Of a DNA stretch of 64,000 nt, positions 1 through 7,463 are shown piece after piece. The DNA comes from CADCTB01 sp963768975. Lineage in GTDB: Bacteria > Actinomycetota > Acidimicrobiia > Acidimicrobiales > AC-14. Made by a program: the position numbers and the translations under genes. The DNA lies in assembly GCA_963768975.1 (NCBI GenBank), contig CAVYKB010000013.1:501880-565879 (forward strand). The letters are read 5' to 3'. Below the pieces are notes generated by a model that had not been told where the DNA came from, made no database searches, and saw nothing but the letters and a program-made list of their open reading frames with translations. Within the stretch, counting starts at the first letter, position 1. Each line of letters opens with the position of its first letter.

Positions 1-545
1 ACCATGGCCCCGATCGCCTCCTCGGCGTGGTCGGCGGTGACGGCGGTGCCCGAGCACCCACCGTGGGGAGGTCCGGGGCAGACGTACAGATCCGCACCCT
101 TGGTGCGGGGCATGCCCCGCATGCTCCCGCCGCAGCGCCAGCACTTCAGCAAGCCGGTCAGCAGGTACCGGCGCGTGGCCCGCCGGGCTCCCTTGCCCCG
201 GGACGCGTGGAGGTTCACCAGCCGGGCGTGGACCTCCTCATCGAGGATCTGCGGCGGCCTGACCAGCCGGCGCTGCACCAGCAGGCTGGAAAGCGAGTTC
301 ACCCGCCACGGCCCGCCGGCGGCGGTCGTCAGGCCCCGGTCGTTCCAGTCGCGCACGACCGCCGACAGGGTCTCGCCGGCCAGGACCCGGCCGGCGGCAT
401 CGCGGATGGAAGCCGCCTCGGCGACGACGACGTCGCGCCCGCCGGCGGTGTGGCCGAAGGCGCGCCGCCCCGCCAGCTCGGAAGGAGTGTCGGGCACGGC
501 GATGAGGGCTCGCGTTGCCTGAGGCCGCTGCCTCACCGGTTCCAC
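1..545 (-). pseudogene. Large serine recombinase, C-terminal part only (edge-truncated)
   Basis: The reverse strand reads through the middle 'recombinase' domain of large serine integrases (RRAFGHTAGGRD, then GETLSAVVRDWNDRGL and VNSLSSLLVQRRLV). It continues into the zinc-ribbon (LLKCWRCGGSMRG, then YVCPGPPHGGCSG), giving Cys pairs CxxC and CxxxxxxC. The C-terminus runs off the left edge. The roughly 140-residue N-terminal resolvase domain carrying the catalytic serine is absent: upstream of a possible GTG at 545 the frame stays open only to a TGA at 714-716 and encodes nothing recombinase-like. I read it as a catalytically dead remnant. The alternative is the downstream half of a gene split by rearrangement. 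Family identity is clear; the start is not. Confidence 0.8.
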
Positions 546-672
546 GGTCGACTCCTCGCTGTCCCGGTCAGGGCCCGTCCTCTCGCGTTCTGGGCTCTTT
601 ACGCCCTCGTTCGAGACCTGTTCGGACCCGCGCTGATGCGCGGATGGCGCACTTTCGAAGAATGTCGGACTG

Positions 673-737
673 CCTATTTCATCGGTCCTCCGACGAAATA
701 GGTAGAGCCTATTTCAGCCGGATATGGACGAAATAAC
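673..737. repeat. Alternating inverted half-sites (two imperfect palindromes)
   Basis: Four copies of an 8-base arm alternate in direction: CCTATTTC, GAAATAGG, CCTATTTC, GAAATA. The first palindrome (673-702) has an extra inner CGG/CCG match around TCCT. The second (708-735) is five bases further on and less perfect. The centres of the palindromes are about one 35-base step apart. The arrangement resembles a double operator for a dimeric repressor, or a recombinase-binding site. It lies between the recombinase remnant on the minus strand and the membrane-protein operon on the plus strand, so it could serve either. Confidence 0.6.
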
Positions 738-763
738 ATGCAGAGTAACCGCTGGCTAAAGAA

Positions 764-792
764 GTATTGCCACGGACAGAAGCAGGCAATAC
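764..792. promoter_or_regulatory. Hairpin in leader of the membrane-protein operon
   Basis: GTATTGCC (764-771) and GGCAATAC (785-792) form a perfect 8-bp inverted repeat with a 13-base loop. It lies about 110 bases upstream of the chosen start at 900. It may be an operator or a leader-RNA stem. There is no T-run after it, so a terminator role is less likely. Nothing else recognisable was seen between 546 and 899. Confidence 0.4.
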
Positions 793-899
793 AGTGCCGA
801 CCACATCCAGTGGTATCCGCACGGACTCACCGCATCACCGCAGATCAGACGCCGCAACCCGGTGTGGTGGGCCAGCCCAAACCTATGCAGGGGGGAAGT

Positions 900-1532
900 A
901 TGACGAAGCGGTGGAGGCGTACTGATAGTCGCCTTCAAGCCCGGTTGGCGGAGAGCCGCCAACCGGTATTACGAACATTCGGTGAACGGGGCCAGGCCAC
1001 GTTCTCGTTGCTGATCGTGGTGGCGGTTGTGGCCGCCGCCGTGATCCTGCTCCAGCGCACGGCGTGGCACGCCGAGCACATCAACGACAAGGCCGGCGTG
1101 ATCGCCACCACCGGTGGCGGCATCAACACCGCCACCCAGGCGGTCCTCAAGCTGGGCCGCACCAACGAGCTGGCGGCCTCCATCCTGGAGACGGCCAAGC
1201 CCCTGGAGGGCAAGCTGGACGAGATCGTCCGCCTGGCCAAGTCCGTCGACGGCCTGGCCACCTCCATCAACGGCAGCGCCGGCAGCATCAACGGCACCGC
1301 CCGGGGGATCAACGGCACGGCGGGCACCATCCTCAACACCGCCCGGTCGATCAACGACGGCGTGGCCCAGATCAACGTCAACCTGGACGAGACGCTGCGG
1401 CTGGCCAACCTGATCAAGACCGACACCGGCAACATCCTCACCGGCGCCCGCGCCGCTGACCGCAACCTGGACTGCATCGAGAACGGCACCCTCACGGGTA
1501 ACGGTTCCGTGCCCGGTCCGGTGCCCTGCTAG
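900..1532 (+). CDS. Single-pass membrane protein with ING repeats, paralog 1
   Basis: I place the start at ATG 900 because a strong AGGGGGG site lies just upstream; an open frame reaches back to 738 without a ribosome site. The 210-residue product has a basic cytoplasmic N-terminus (about 1-36), one hydrophobic helix (about 37-53, LLIVVAVVAAAVILL) and an outer region dominated by seven-residue units such as INGSAGS, INGTARG and INGTAGT. These units suggest a rod or coiled coil. The tail has two cysteines (RNLDCIENG and a final PVPC). No enzyme motif is visible. It is the first of three related genes (next at 1548 and 2276). The function is unknown; a structural or scaffold role at the envelope is inference. 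Confidence 0.85.
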   Translation: MTKRWRRTDSRLQARLAESRQPVLRTFGERGQATFSLLIVVAVVAAAVILLQRTAWHAEHINDKAGVIATTGGGINTATQAVLKLGRTNELAASILETAKPLEGKLDEIVRLAKSVDGLATSINGSAGSINGTARGINGTAGTILNTARSINDGVAQINVNLDETLRLANLIKTDTGNILTGARAADRNLDCIENGTLTGNGSVPGPVPC

Positions 1533-1547
1533 GAGGAAGAGACACAC

Positions 1548-2279
1548 ATGGTTCAAGTCATGTCCTCGCCGTCCGCAGACATGCGGGCGACGCCCCGGCG
1601 CCGGGCCGGCGACGACCAGGCCACCTTCCTGAGCCGCTGGCTCAAGGTGTGGGTCATCCTGCTCACCGTCGTCGTGCTGGTGGTCGTGGGCTACCTCATC
1701 GTCATCACCAGCTCACTGGCATCCATCAACGGCAACCTGGCCACCGCCCAGCGGGCGGTGGTGGGCGCCGGCGGCAACGTCGTCACCCTGCCCAACCAGG
1801 TGGACCGCATCAACGGCGCCCTGAGCGGCATCGACCCCGCCCTCAAGCCCATCCCGGGCCAGGCGGATGAGATCATCGCCGCCCTGACGTCGATCAACTC
1901 CAAGCTGACCAACGTGGACTCGTCCCTCAAGGACACCGACGCCATCCTCAAGACGGTGCTCGGCACGGTCAACAACGTCAGCGGCCTGCTGATCGACGCC
2001 AACGACCCTGGTGACCGCCTGGGCGTCCAGAACATCCACCACCGCGTCGCCGCCATCAATGGCGTCGGCGGCCCCCGTCAGGGCACCGCCCGTGACGGTG
2101 GCCAGTGTGGTCCGTTCTGTACCCCCCAGAACCTCACCACGGCCCAGCAGGACTCACGGGACATCTCCCGGGTGGTCAACACCGGCGTGGTGCCCCACGC
2201 CGTCGCCATCTGCAAGGGCCTGAGCACCAGCCTCCTGGGCCTCCTGGGCGCAGCCACGGGTATCACGGGGTGTGGATGA
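1548..2279 (+). CDS. Single-pass membrane protein with ING repeats, paralog 2
   Basis: The start ATG 1548 follows an AGGAGGA site 15 bases after the previous stop. The 243-residue product has a basic N-terminal segment, one membrane helix (about residues 33-56) and an outer helical region with repeated SINGN, RINGA and SINSK units spaced near seven or its multiples. The last 70 residues hold several cysteines (GGQCGPFCTP) and the motif HAVAICKG, which recurs as HAVAICNG in the third paralog. The shared tail argues that these two ectodomains end in the same fold. It overlaps the next gene by four bases. The function is not recognised. Confidence 0.85.
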   Translation: MVQVMSSPSADMRATPRRRAGDDQATFLSRWLKVWVILLTVVVLVVVGYLIVITSSLASINGNLATAQRAVVGAGGNVVTLPNQVDRINGALSGIDPALKPIPGQADEIIAALTSINSKLTNVDSSLKDTDAILKTVLGTVNNVSGLLIDANDPGDRLGVQNIHHRVAAINGVGGPRQGTARDGGQCGPFCTPQNLTTAQQDSRDISRVVNTGVVPHAVAICKGLSTSLLGLLGAATGITGCG

Positions 2280-2926
2280 GGATGAGCCAGATCAGCCAGT
2301 TCCGACTCCGTAGGGGAGACGAGAGCGGCATCGTCGGGTTCAACCTGGCGGTGGTCATCGCCTTCGCCCTCTACGCCGTCATCCAGCTGTCGAGAGTGGT
2401 CCTCGCGGCCACCCAGATCGACGACCGGGTGGAGGTCATCATCACCGAGGTCGGCCCCGGCTCCAACGTGTCCCGGCTCGATGAGACCCAGAAGCTCAAC
2501 GAGACGGGGCGCATGGCCGAGGAGATCCTCGTCGCCGCCCAGAACCTGTCGGCCCGGGCCGGCACGATCATCGAGACGGCCGAGAGCATCGACGGCACGG
2601 TCAGCGGCATCCTCCAGAACGCCACCGAGATCAACGGCACGGTGCGCAGCATCGACTCGGTGACCAAGCAGCTCCAGCCCGTCGTCCGCAACATCAACGG
2701 GGACAACACGTTCTCGGCGCAGACCGGTGGCGTCGCCGCCATCAACATGCGGGCTCAGACCGCGCTGCCGATCGTCGGCGGCATCCAGAGCGACCTGAGC
2801 CGGGCCAACATCCTCGGGACGCTGGTCTCGGTGGACCGCCACGCAGTGGCCATCTGCAACGGCCAAGCCATCAGCCTTGTCGCCGGGGCGACCTGCTCGC
2901 CGGCGCTGGAGGCCCAGGGCCCGTAG
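2276..2926 (+). CDS. Single-pass membrane protein with ING repeats, paralog 3
   Basis: ATG 2276 overlaps the stop of the preceding gene (ATGA), which shows translational coupling; ATG 2282 is an alternative. The 216-residue protein has one membrane helix (about residues 20-42). An outer helical stretch follows with units such as SIDGTVSG, EINGTVRS and NINGDN, and it ends in HAVAICNG plus a final cysteine-bearing tail. Same build and order of elements as the two upstream genes, so the trio probably arose by tandem duplication and may assemble together. A perfect hairpin follows the gene. No known family recognised; distant resemblance to Mce-type helical proteins cannot be excluded. Confidence 0.85.
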   Translation: MRMSQISQFRLRRGDESGIVGFNLAVVIAFALYAVIQLSRVVLAATQIDDRVEVIITEVGPGSNVSRLDETQKLNETGRMAEEILVAAQNLSARAGTIIETAESIDGTVSGILQNATEINGTVRSIDSVTKQLQPVVRNINGDNTFSAQTGGVAAINMRAQTALPIVGGIQSDLSRANILGTLVSVDRHAVAICNGQAISLVAGATCSPALEAQGP

Positions 2927-2950
2927 CCCGCAGCAGCAGTCCGCACGACG

Positions 2951-2983
2951 GAAGGGCCCGCCGGCATCGCCGGCGGGCCCTTC
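2951..2983 (+). terminator. Perfect 15-bp hairpin after the three-paralog operon
   Basis: GAAGGGCCCGCCGGC is followed by ATC and its exact reverse complement. There is no T-run, which is common for actinobacterial terminators. It ends 16 bases before the methyltransferase start at 3000, so it separates the two transcription units. Confidence 0.75.
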
Positions 2984-2999
2984 CTGCATACTGGCGGCC

Positions 3000-3836
3000 A
3001 TGCCCGGCCCCGCTGCCACCCGCTGGCGCAAGCTCGTGACCGCCCGCCTGGCGGAGATGGAGCGGCTCCAGCCCGGCCGGGGCGCCCTGAACCCCAGCTT
3101 CTGGGACAGCAGGGCCAAGCGGTTCGCCGCCCACATGCCGGTCGCCTCGGTGGCCGGCGACCCGCTCTACCGTCGGCTGCGCAAGGCCACCGGCCGGCGC
3201 AGCACCGTGCTCGACGTCGGCGCCGGCCCCGGCCGCTTCACCCTGGGCCTGGCGCCTCACGTCGCCTCCGTCACCGCCGTCGATCCTGCGGGGAAGATGC
3301 TCGACATCTGCCGGCGCCAGGCCGCCAAGGTGGGGCTCACCAACGTCACCGTCGTGCACTCGCGCTGGGAGGACGCAGAGGTCGCCCCGGCCGACGTGGC
3401 GTTCTCGTCCTACGTCGTGACCCTCGTCCCCGACGCGGCCCGGTTCCTGGCCAAGGTCGACGCCGCCGCCACCCAGCGCGCCTTCCTCTATCTGGGCGCC
3501 TACACCGCCGACGCGATCATGGACCCCCTGTGGCGGCATTTCCACGGCACCTCGCGCAAGCCGGGGCCGACGTACCTCGATGCCGTCGATGTACTCCGGG
3601 AGCTGGGGATCAAGCCGGAGGTAGAGGTGGTGGAGGTCGCCACCCGGGGACGCTTCAAGAGCGTGGCCGACGCAGCCAAGGACTACCGCGACCAGCTCTG
3701 CGTGCCTGACACGCCCGAGGTGCGCAAGGAGCTCCGGGGCCTGCTCGAGCACTGGCTGATCCGCCGGGGCGACGCGCTGGCCGCCCCGCTGAAGACGGTG
3801 CCGGCGGCGGTCATCTCCTGGTCCACGAAGAACTAG
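3000..3836 (+). CDS. Class I SAM-dependent methyltransferase
   Basis: The 278-residue protein has the glycine-rich SAM-binding motif VLDVGAGPGRFTLGL near residues 72-86, followed by the acidic loop end VTAVDPAGKMLD and a motif IV-like FSSYVVTLVPDA. The fold is that of small-molecule methyltransferases (Methyltransf_11/25 type); the substrate cannot be told from sequence. The start ATG 3000 lies directly after the hairpin terminator, and the upstream part of the open frame overlaps the previous gene in another frame, so it was dropped. The amine-oxidase-like gene starts nine bases downstream on the same strand, and the two may be co-transcribed. Confidence 0.88.
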   Translation: MPGPAATRWRKLVTARLAEMERLQPGRGALNPSFWDSRAKRFAAHMPVASVAGDPLYRRLRKATGRRSTVLDVGAGPGRFTLGLAPHVASVTAVDPAGKMLDICRRQAAKVGLTNVTVVHSRWEDAEVAPADVAFSSYVVTLVPDAARFLAKVDAAATQRAFLYLGAYTADAIMDPLWRHFHGTSRKPGPTYLDAVDVLRELGIKPEVEVVEVATRGRFKSVADAAKDYRDQLCVPDTPEVRKELRGLLEHWLIRRGDALAAPLKTVPAAVISWSTKN

Positions 3837-3845
3837 GTTCGGAGG

Positions 3846-5453
3846 GTGCCGGAACCGCTGCGCATCGAAGTCCTGCCCGAGGCGCTCCACGAGGACGACA
3901 TGGCCCGCGCCGCGCCGTTCCTGATGAATCACGACGTGATCCAGGTGGAGTTCGCCGGCCGCGACCTGTGGGTGGTGGCCCACGACGTCGTCGACAAGGG
4001 GGCGGAGGCGGGCCAGCGGTTCACCGCCACCATCCAGGACATGGACACCGGGCGGCTGCTGCTGGCCGACGGTCGCTTCGACGAGCTCGAGTTCTCCACC
4101 CTCAACCACGTTGCCTGGCAGCGCATGCCGCATGACGACGAGTTCGGCTGGGCGGTCGACCTGCTCAAGGAGGATCCCACGGTGGGGCCGGCGCTGGCGT
4201 CCGGCGAGCTCGTCCCGTACCGGCCCATGCCGCCGATCGCCAGCTTCTACGACCCCGACGGCAACGTGGACCGGGCGGTGGCGGTGGGCCTGCGGACGCC
4301 GGCGGGCGAGCACCGCATCGTCGGCGTGCGCACCCTTGACGGCGAGGTCCTGCTCGAACCGCCGGGCGTGCCGGCGCCCTCCGCCGGCGACTGTGGTGCG
4401 CCGGCTGAGCCGGCGGTGGCCGCCACCGTCGCCCTCACCCGCCAGGCCCGGGTCCGGGTGTGGCAGGGCGAGACGCTGCTGTGGGATCTCCTCGTCGTCC
4501 GGCCGTCGGCGTCATCGGGAACGAACGGTTCGGGGGTGGAGCTGCGCACGGTCGACTTCCTCGGCGCCCGGGTGCTGCAGCGGGCCCATCTGCCGATTAT
4601 CAACGTCGAGTTCGGCGCCGATGGGGTGGCCGCCGGGGCTTCGGAGGCCGAGCGCCACTGGGCGCATGAGGAAGCGGCCTTCGTGGCCGAGGGGGAGGAG
4701 CCGGTCTCCGGCTTCCGGGTCTGCACGTCGGCCCCTCAGACGATCCTGGAGACCGGCACCGACGGCGGCGGCTTCCGGGGCGTGGCCCTGTGGCCCGACG
4801 GCGAAGATGTGGTCCTGGTCAGCCAGCTCGAGGCGGGCCCCTACCGGTACGTCAACGAGTGGCGCCTGTCGGCCGACGGCACCATCCGGCCCCGGCTGGG
4901 ATGCTCGGCCGCCATGAACTCGCTCACCTGTCATCCCCACACCCACCACGCCTACTGGCGCTTGGACTTCGACATCCTGGCCCCGGGGTCCAACGTGCTG
5001 CGGGAGAACAACGACCCCGCCATCCGGGGAGAGACCCGCTGGCACTTCATGCGGTTCGAGGTGAAGCGGCCCCGCGACCCGGCCCACAACCGGTACTGGC
5101 TGGTTCGCCACGACCGGGACGGTCGCGAGTACTCCATCAGGCCAGGACCCGCGGACGGCGTGGCCAACGGCTTCGGCGCCGGCGACGTCTGGGTCCTCCG
5201 CTACAGCCCCGACGAGATGGATGACGGGCAGGGCTACACCACCGACCCGACGCTGGCCAGGGCCGGCCTCGACCGCTTCGTGTCAGGCGAGCCGGTACAC
5301 AGCGAGGACGTCGTCGTCTGGTACGGCGTCCACATCGAGCACCCCGGCCACGACACCGACCGGGTGGGGCCGGACCTGGTCGCCGGTCACTGGCAGCCCA
5401 AGGTGCTTCCCGTCCCCGAGCTCCTGAAGGACGAGCCCAAGGCCGCGGAATAG
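3846..5453 (+). CDS. Copper amine oxidase-like protein with altered cofactor motif
   Basis: The 535-residue protein starts at GTG 3846 after GGAGG. Its second half follows the copper amine oxidase catalytic domain: YRYVNEWRLSADGTI (near residue 333), then HPHTHHAYWRLDFD (near 361-374) with the His-x-His copper ligands, and DVVVWYGVHIEHPGHD (near 490-505) with a candidate third copper His. In the family the tyrosine that becomes topaquinone sits in T-x-x-N-Y-(D/E)-Y. Here the tyrosine is kept but the Thr, Asn and acidic neighbours are replaced (E-A-G-P-Y-R-Y). It is shorter than typical enzymes (640-720 residues). It may be a divergent oxidase or a copper-binding non-enzyme. The 3' end overlaps the convergent gene at 5387. 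Confidence 0.7.
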   Translation: MPEPLRIEVLPEALHEDDMARAAPFLMNHDVIQVEFAGRDLWVVAHDVVDKGAEAGQRFTATIQDMDTGRLLLADGRFDELEFSTLNHVAWQRMPHDDEFGWAVDLLKEDPTVGPALASGELVPYRPMPPIASFYDPDGNVDRAVAVGLRTPAGEHRIVGVRTLDGEVLLEPPGVPAPSAGDCGAPAEPAVAATVALTRQARVRVWQGETLLWDLLVVRPSASSGTNGSGVELRTVDFLGARVLQRAHLPIINVEFGADGVAAGASEAERHWAHEEAAFVAEGEEPVSGFRVCTSAPQTILETGTDGGGFRGVALWPDGEDVVLVSQLEAGPYRYVNEWRLSADGTIRPRLGCSAAMNSLTCHPHTHHAYWRLDFDILAPGSNVLRENNDPAIRGETRWHFMRFEVKRPRDPAHNRYWLVRHDRDGREYSIRPGPADGVANGFGAGDVWVLRYSPDEMDDGQGYTTDPTLARAGLDRFVSGEPVHSEDVVVWYGVHIEHPGHDTDRVGPDLVAGHWQPKVLPVPELLKDEPKAAE

Positions 5454-6397
5454 GCGACGTGCACCTCGCGCAGTGCCGGCGTCCACGACGGGTCGGTGGT
5501 GGCCAGTCGCGCCCGGTACTGGAGGTACCTCGAGGTGGTGCCGACGGGGTCGCCGGAGCGGGCCAACGGGCGCCATGGCGTCCAATCCCGACCCGGCCGG
5601 GCCACGTCGCCGGTGCGCACCTCGACGGTGAGGCTCGTCCGTTCCGGAATGTCGGCCTCCCACGTCAGCGCCTGCCAATCGCACGGGCCGCCGGCGCCGA
5701 ATACCCGGGAGGTGAACACCCCCGCCGGCGCGTAGGGGGAGAGGCGCATCCACTCGATCCGGAGCGGCTCGGTGCCCAGCCGCTGGTTGGCGGCCAGCGC
5801 CCGCATGTAGCCCGGCACGGGGATCATGAGGTGGGCCTGGCGGGTACCATCGACGGAAAAGATGATGTCCAGGACGTTCCAGTCGATACGGAAGACGTGG
5901 GGTGCTCCGAACCAGTCGGCCGAGAGCTTGGTGTCCTCGATTTGCAGCAAATGGGTGCGCCCGTAGAAACGGCGGCCCCACTTGGTGCTGAACATGACCC
6001 AGGGCTCGTTCACGAAGTCCACGCCCAGGCCGGCGAGCTGGTCGGGTCGGGCTGCGAACACTGCGGACATTTCCAGGGATCGGGGGCTCAGGACAAGCGG
6101 GCCACAGCCCACCTTGGCCCCGTCGAGGACGAGCATCCCGCCCTCCAGCCAACCGGAGCCGCCCTCCACCCATGGCTCCACCGTCCACCCGGCGGGCAGC
6201 GTGTCGCCGGTGAACTCGCCGGCAATGGCCGGTGTCAGGATGACCTCACCGGCGAGCGTGCGAGACACCGAGGCGCCGGCGTCGGTGGCGCCGGCGGCGA
6301 AGTCGTCGGCCGAGCTGTCACGCAGCTCTGACGGGGGCACCGCCCGATCCTGGCACAGCACTTCTATGGCGTCGGATGCACTGTAGGACGCAAACAC
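5387..6397 (-). CDS. Beta-sandwich (LamG-like) protein of unknown function
   Basis: The 336-residue product starts at GTG 6397. No convincing signal peptide is visible at this start. The middle (about residues 60-215) reads like a concanavalin/LamG-type jelly roll: FTGDTLPAGWTVEPW, a region of alternating strands, and FRIDWNVLDIIFSVDGT, as in glycan-binding sandwiches. The C-terminal 100 residues resemble a fibronectin-like module ending in SRYLQYRARLATTDP. It converges on the amine-oxidase-like gene and overlaps it by 67 bases. Glycan binding is an inference from fold pattern only. The acidic N-terminal 50 residues look like a linker. Confidence 0.6.
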   Translation of the reverse strand: MFASYSASDAIEVLCQDRAVPPSELRDSSADDFAAGATDAGASVSRTLAGEVILTPAIAGEFTGDTLPAGWTVEPWVEGGSGWLEGGMLVLDGAKVGCGPLVLSPRSLEMSAVFAARPDQLAGLGVDFVNEPWVMFSTKWGRRFYGRTHLLQIEDTKLSADWFGAPHVFRIDWNVLDIIFSVDGTRQAHLMIPVPGYMRALAANQRLGTEPLRIEWMRLSPYAPAGVFTSRVFGAGGPCDWQALTWEADIPERTSLTVEVRTGDVARPGRDWTPWRPLARSGDPVGTTSRYLQYRARLATTDPSWTPALREVHVAYSAALGSSFRSSGTGSTLGCQ

Positions 6398-6492
6398 TCA
6401 CTGCGGCCCGCCCAGAGCCGCGCGACCATGCATTCGGGGAACGTACAGGCGGACCGTCGCCGCAACCTCGTCCTACGAAAGGTCGCCGATAT

Positions 6493-6780
6493 ATGGGGAA
6501 GTACTTTGGCCGTGAGCGGCGATATTCCCGCGAGGAGATCGAGCGGCAGGCCCAAGAGGCCATCGATGCCCGGGTGAGCCTCGGGCGGCCGCCGGCCGAG
6601 GACTGGGCCCCGCTGAACGCCCGGCTGGCCGAGATCGACCAGGCGCGGGCCGCCCGGCCGCCGATGCCGGAGGCACAGCCGATGCGCATCCACGAGGTCC
6701 GCCTGGCCCAGGTCGCCGCCGCACCGTCTCCGACCTCCCCGGCCAAGCGTCCCGTCGGCGCCGGCCAGAACGCCAACTGA
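6493..6780 (+). CDS. Small charged hypothetical protein (95 residues)
   Basis: ATG 6493 has a GAAAGG site 12 bases upstream; the longer open frame from 6376 lacks one. The product begins MGKYFGRERRYSREEIERQ, is rich in Arg, Glu and Ala, and is probably helical for its first 60 residues. It ends in a Pro/Ala-rich tail. There is no membrane helix and no cysteine. It stops one base before the stop of the convergent F420-oxidoreductase relic. I do not recognise the family. Confidence 0.6.
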   Translation: MGKYFGRERRYSREEIERQAQEAIDARVSLGRPPAEDWAPLNARLAEIDQARAARPPMPEAQPMRIHEVRLAQVAAAPSPTSPAKRPVGAGQNAN

Positions 6781-7170
6781 TCAGAGGCGGGAGCGCAGCT
6801 CCCGCTCGAACAAGTCGAAGAAGCCCTCCTGGTCGGGACCGATCTGGTGGATGTAGGCGTGGTCGTAGCCAGCGTCGACGAACGCCTTGATGGCCTCGGC
6901 GTGACGGTCCGGATCGGGCCCCAGCGGTAGCTTCTCGGCCAGGTCGTCGGGGGTGATGAGCTGGGCGGCCTGCTCGAAGTGGCGCGGCAGCGGCAGCTCC
7001 TGGGACAGCTCGCCGCCGATGCCGGCGTTCGACCACCACTCGTACGCGGTCTTCTTGGCCGACTCCTCGTCCGGCGCCCAGCACACGGTGGCCTGGCCGG
7101 GGAGGTTCTGGCAGTCGGACCTGGGCGCAGCCCGACCCCGGCTCAAGGTCTGGAATGCACGGGCCGACAA
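6781..7170 (-). pseudogene. C-terminal remnant of an F420-dependent LLM-class oxidoreductase
   Basis: From about residue 25 the frame matches the C-terminal third of the G6PDH-like F420-dependent luciferase-fold family: VCWAPDEESAKKTAYEWW, ELSQELPLPRHFEQAAQL, then GPDPDRHAEAIKAFVDAGYD and the terminal HQIGPDQEGFFDLFERELR. Full proteins have about 320 residues; here roughly 105 remain and the N-terminal catalytic barrel is missing. The whiB gene starts at 7189 on the other strand, so the lost part is not nearby. The reading frame itself is intact, which suggests recent truncation. Confidence 0.8.
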
Positions 7171-7188
7171 GGTTGTTGGACAATCGTC

Positions 7189-7455
7189 ATGGCTCAGACC
7201 CTCACCACCTACGACCCCAAGGAGTGGCGCGAGCGCGCCGCCTGCCGCGACGTCGACACCGCCGTGTTCTTTCCCGAGACCGATGCCGGTGTCGCCGCCG
7301 CCAAGGCCATCTGCGCCGCCTGCCCGGTGCGCGAGGCCTGTCTCGACTTCGCCCTCATCACCCGCCAGGACGACGGCGTCTGGGGCGGCCTCGACGAGAA
7401 CGAGCGGCGGAGGGTTCGTCGCCGGCGCCAGGAGGCGGCCCGCAAGGCTGCTTAA
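7189..7455 (+). CDS. WhiB-family iron-sulfur transcription factor
   Basis: The 88-residue protein has the four invariant cysteines at 19, 42, 45 and 51 (Cys, then CxxC, then C five residues on) that hold a [4Fe-4S] cluster. The GVWGG turn follows (63-67), with an Arg-rich DNA-contacting tail (RRRVRRRRQE). Wbl proteins are found only in actinobacteria and their phages and act with the main sigma factor. The length is typical of chromosomal WhiB1/2-like members, but the paralog cannot be assigned. mtnA starts nine bases after its stop, so the two are probably co-transcribed. Confidence 0.93.
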   Translation: MAQTLTTYDPKEWRERAACRDVDTAVFFPETDAGVAAAKAICAACPVREACLDFALITRQDDGVWGGLDENERRRVRRRRQEAARKAA

Positions 7456-7463
7456 GTACCTGT

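Noticed and set aside
738..899. Longer start for the first ING-repeat protein (ATG 738)
   Set aside because: No ribosome site, and the text before residue 55 is not membrane or helix-like; ATG 900 has AGGGGGG just ahead.
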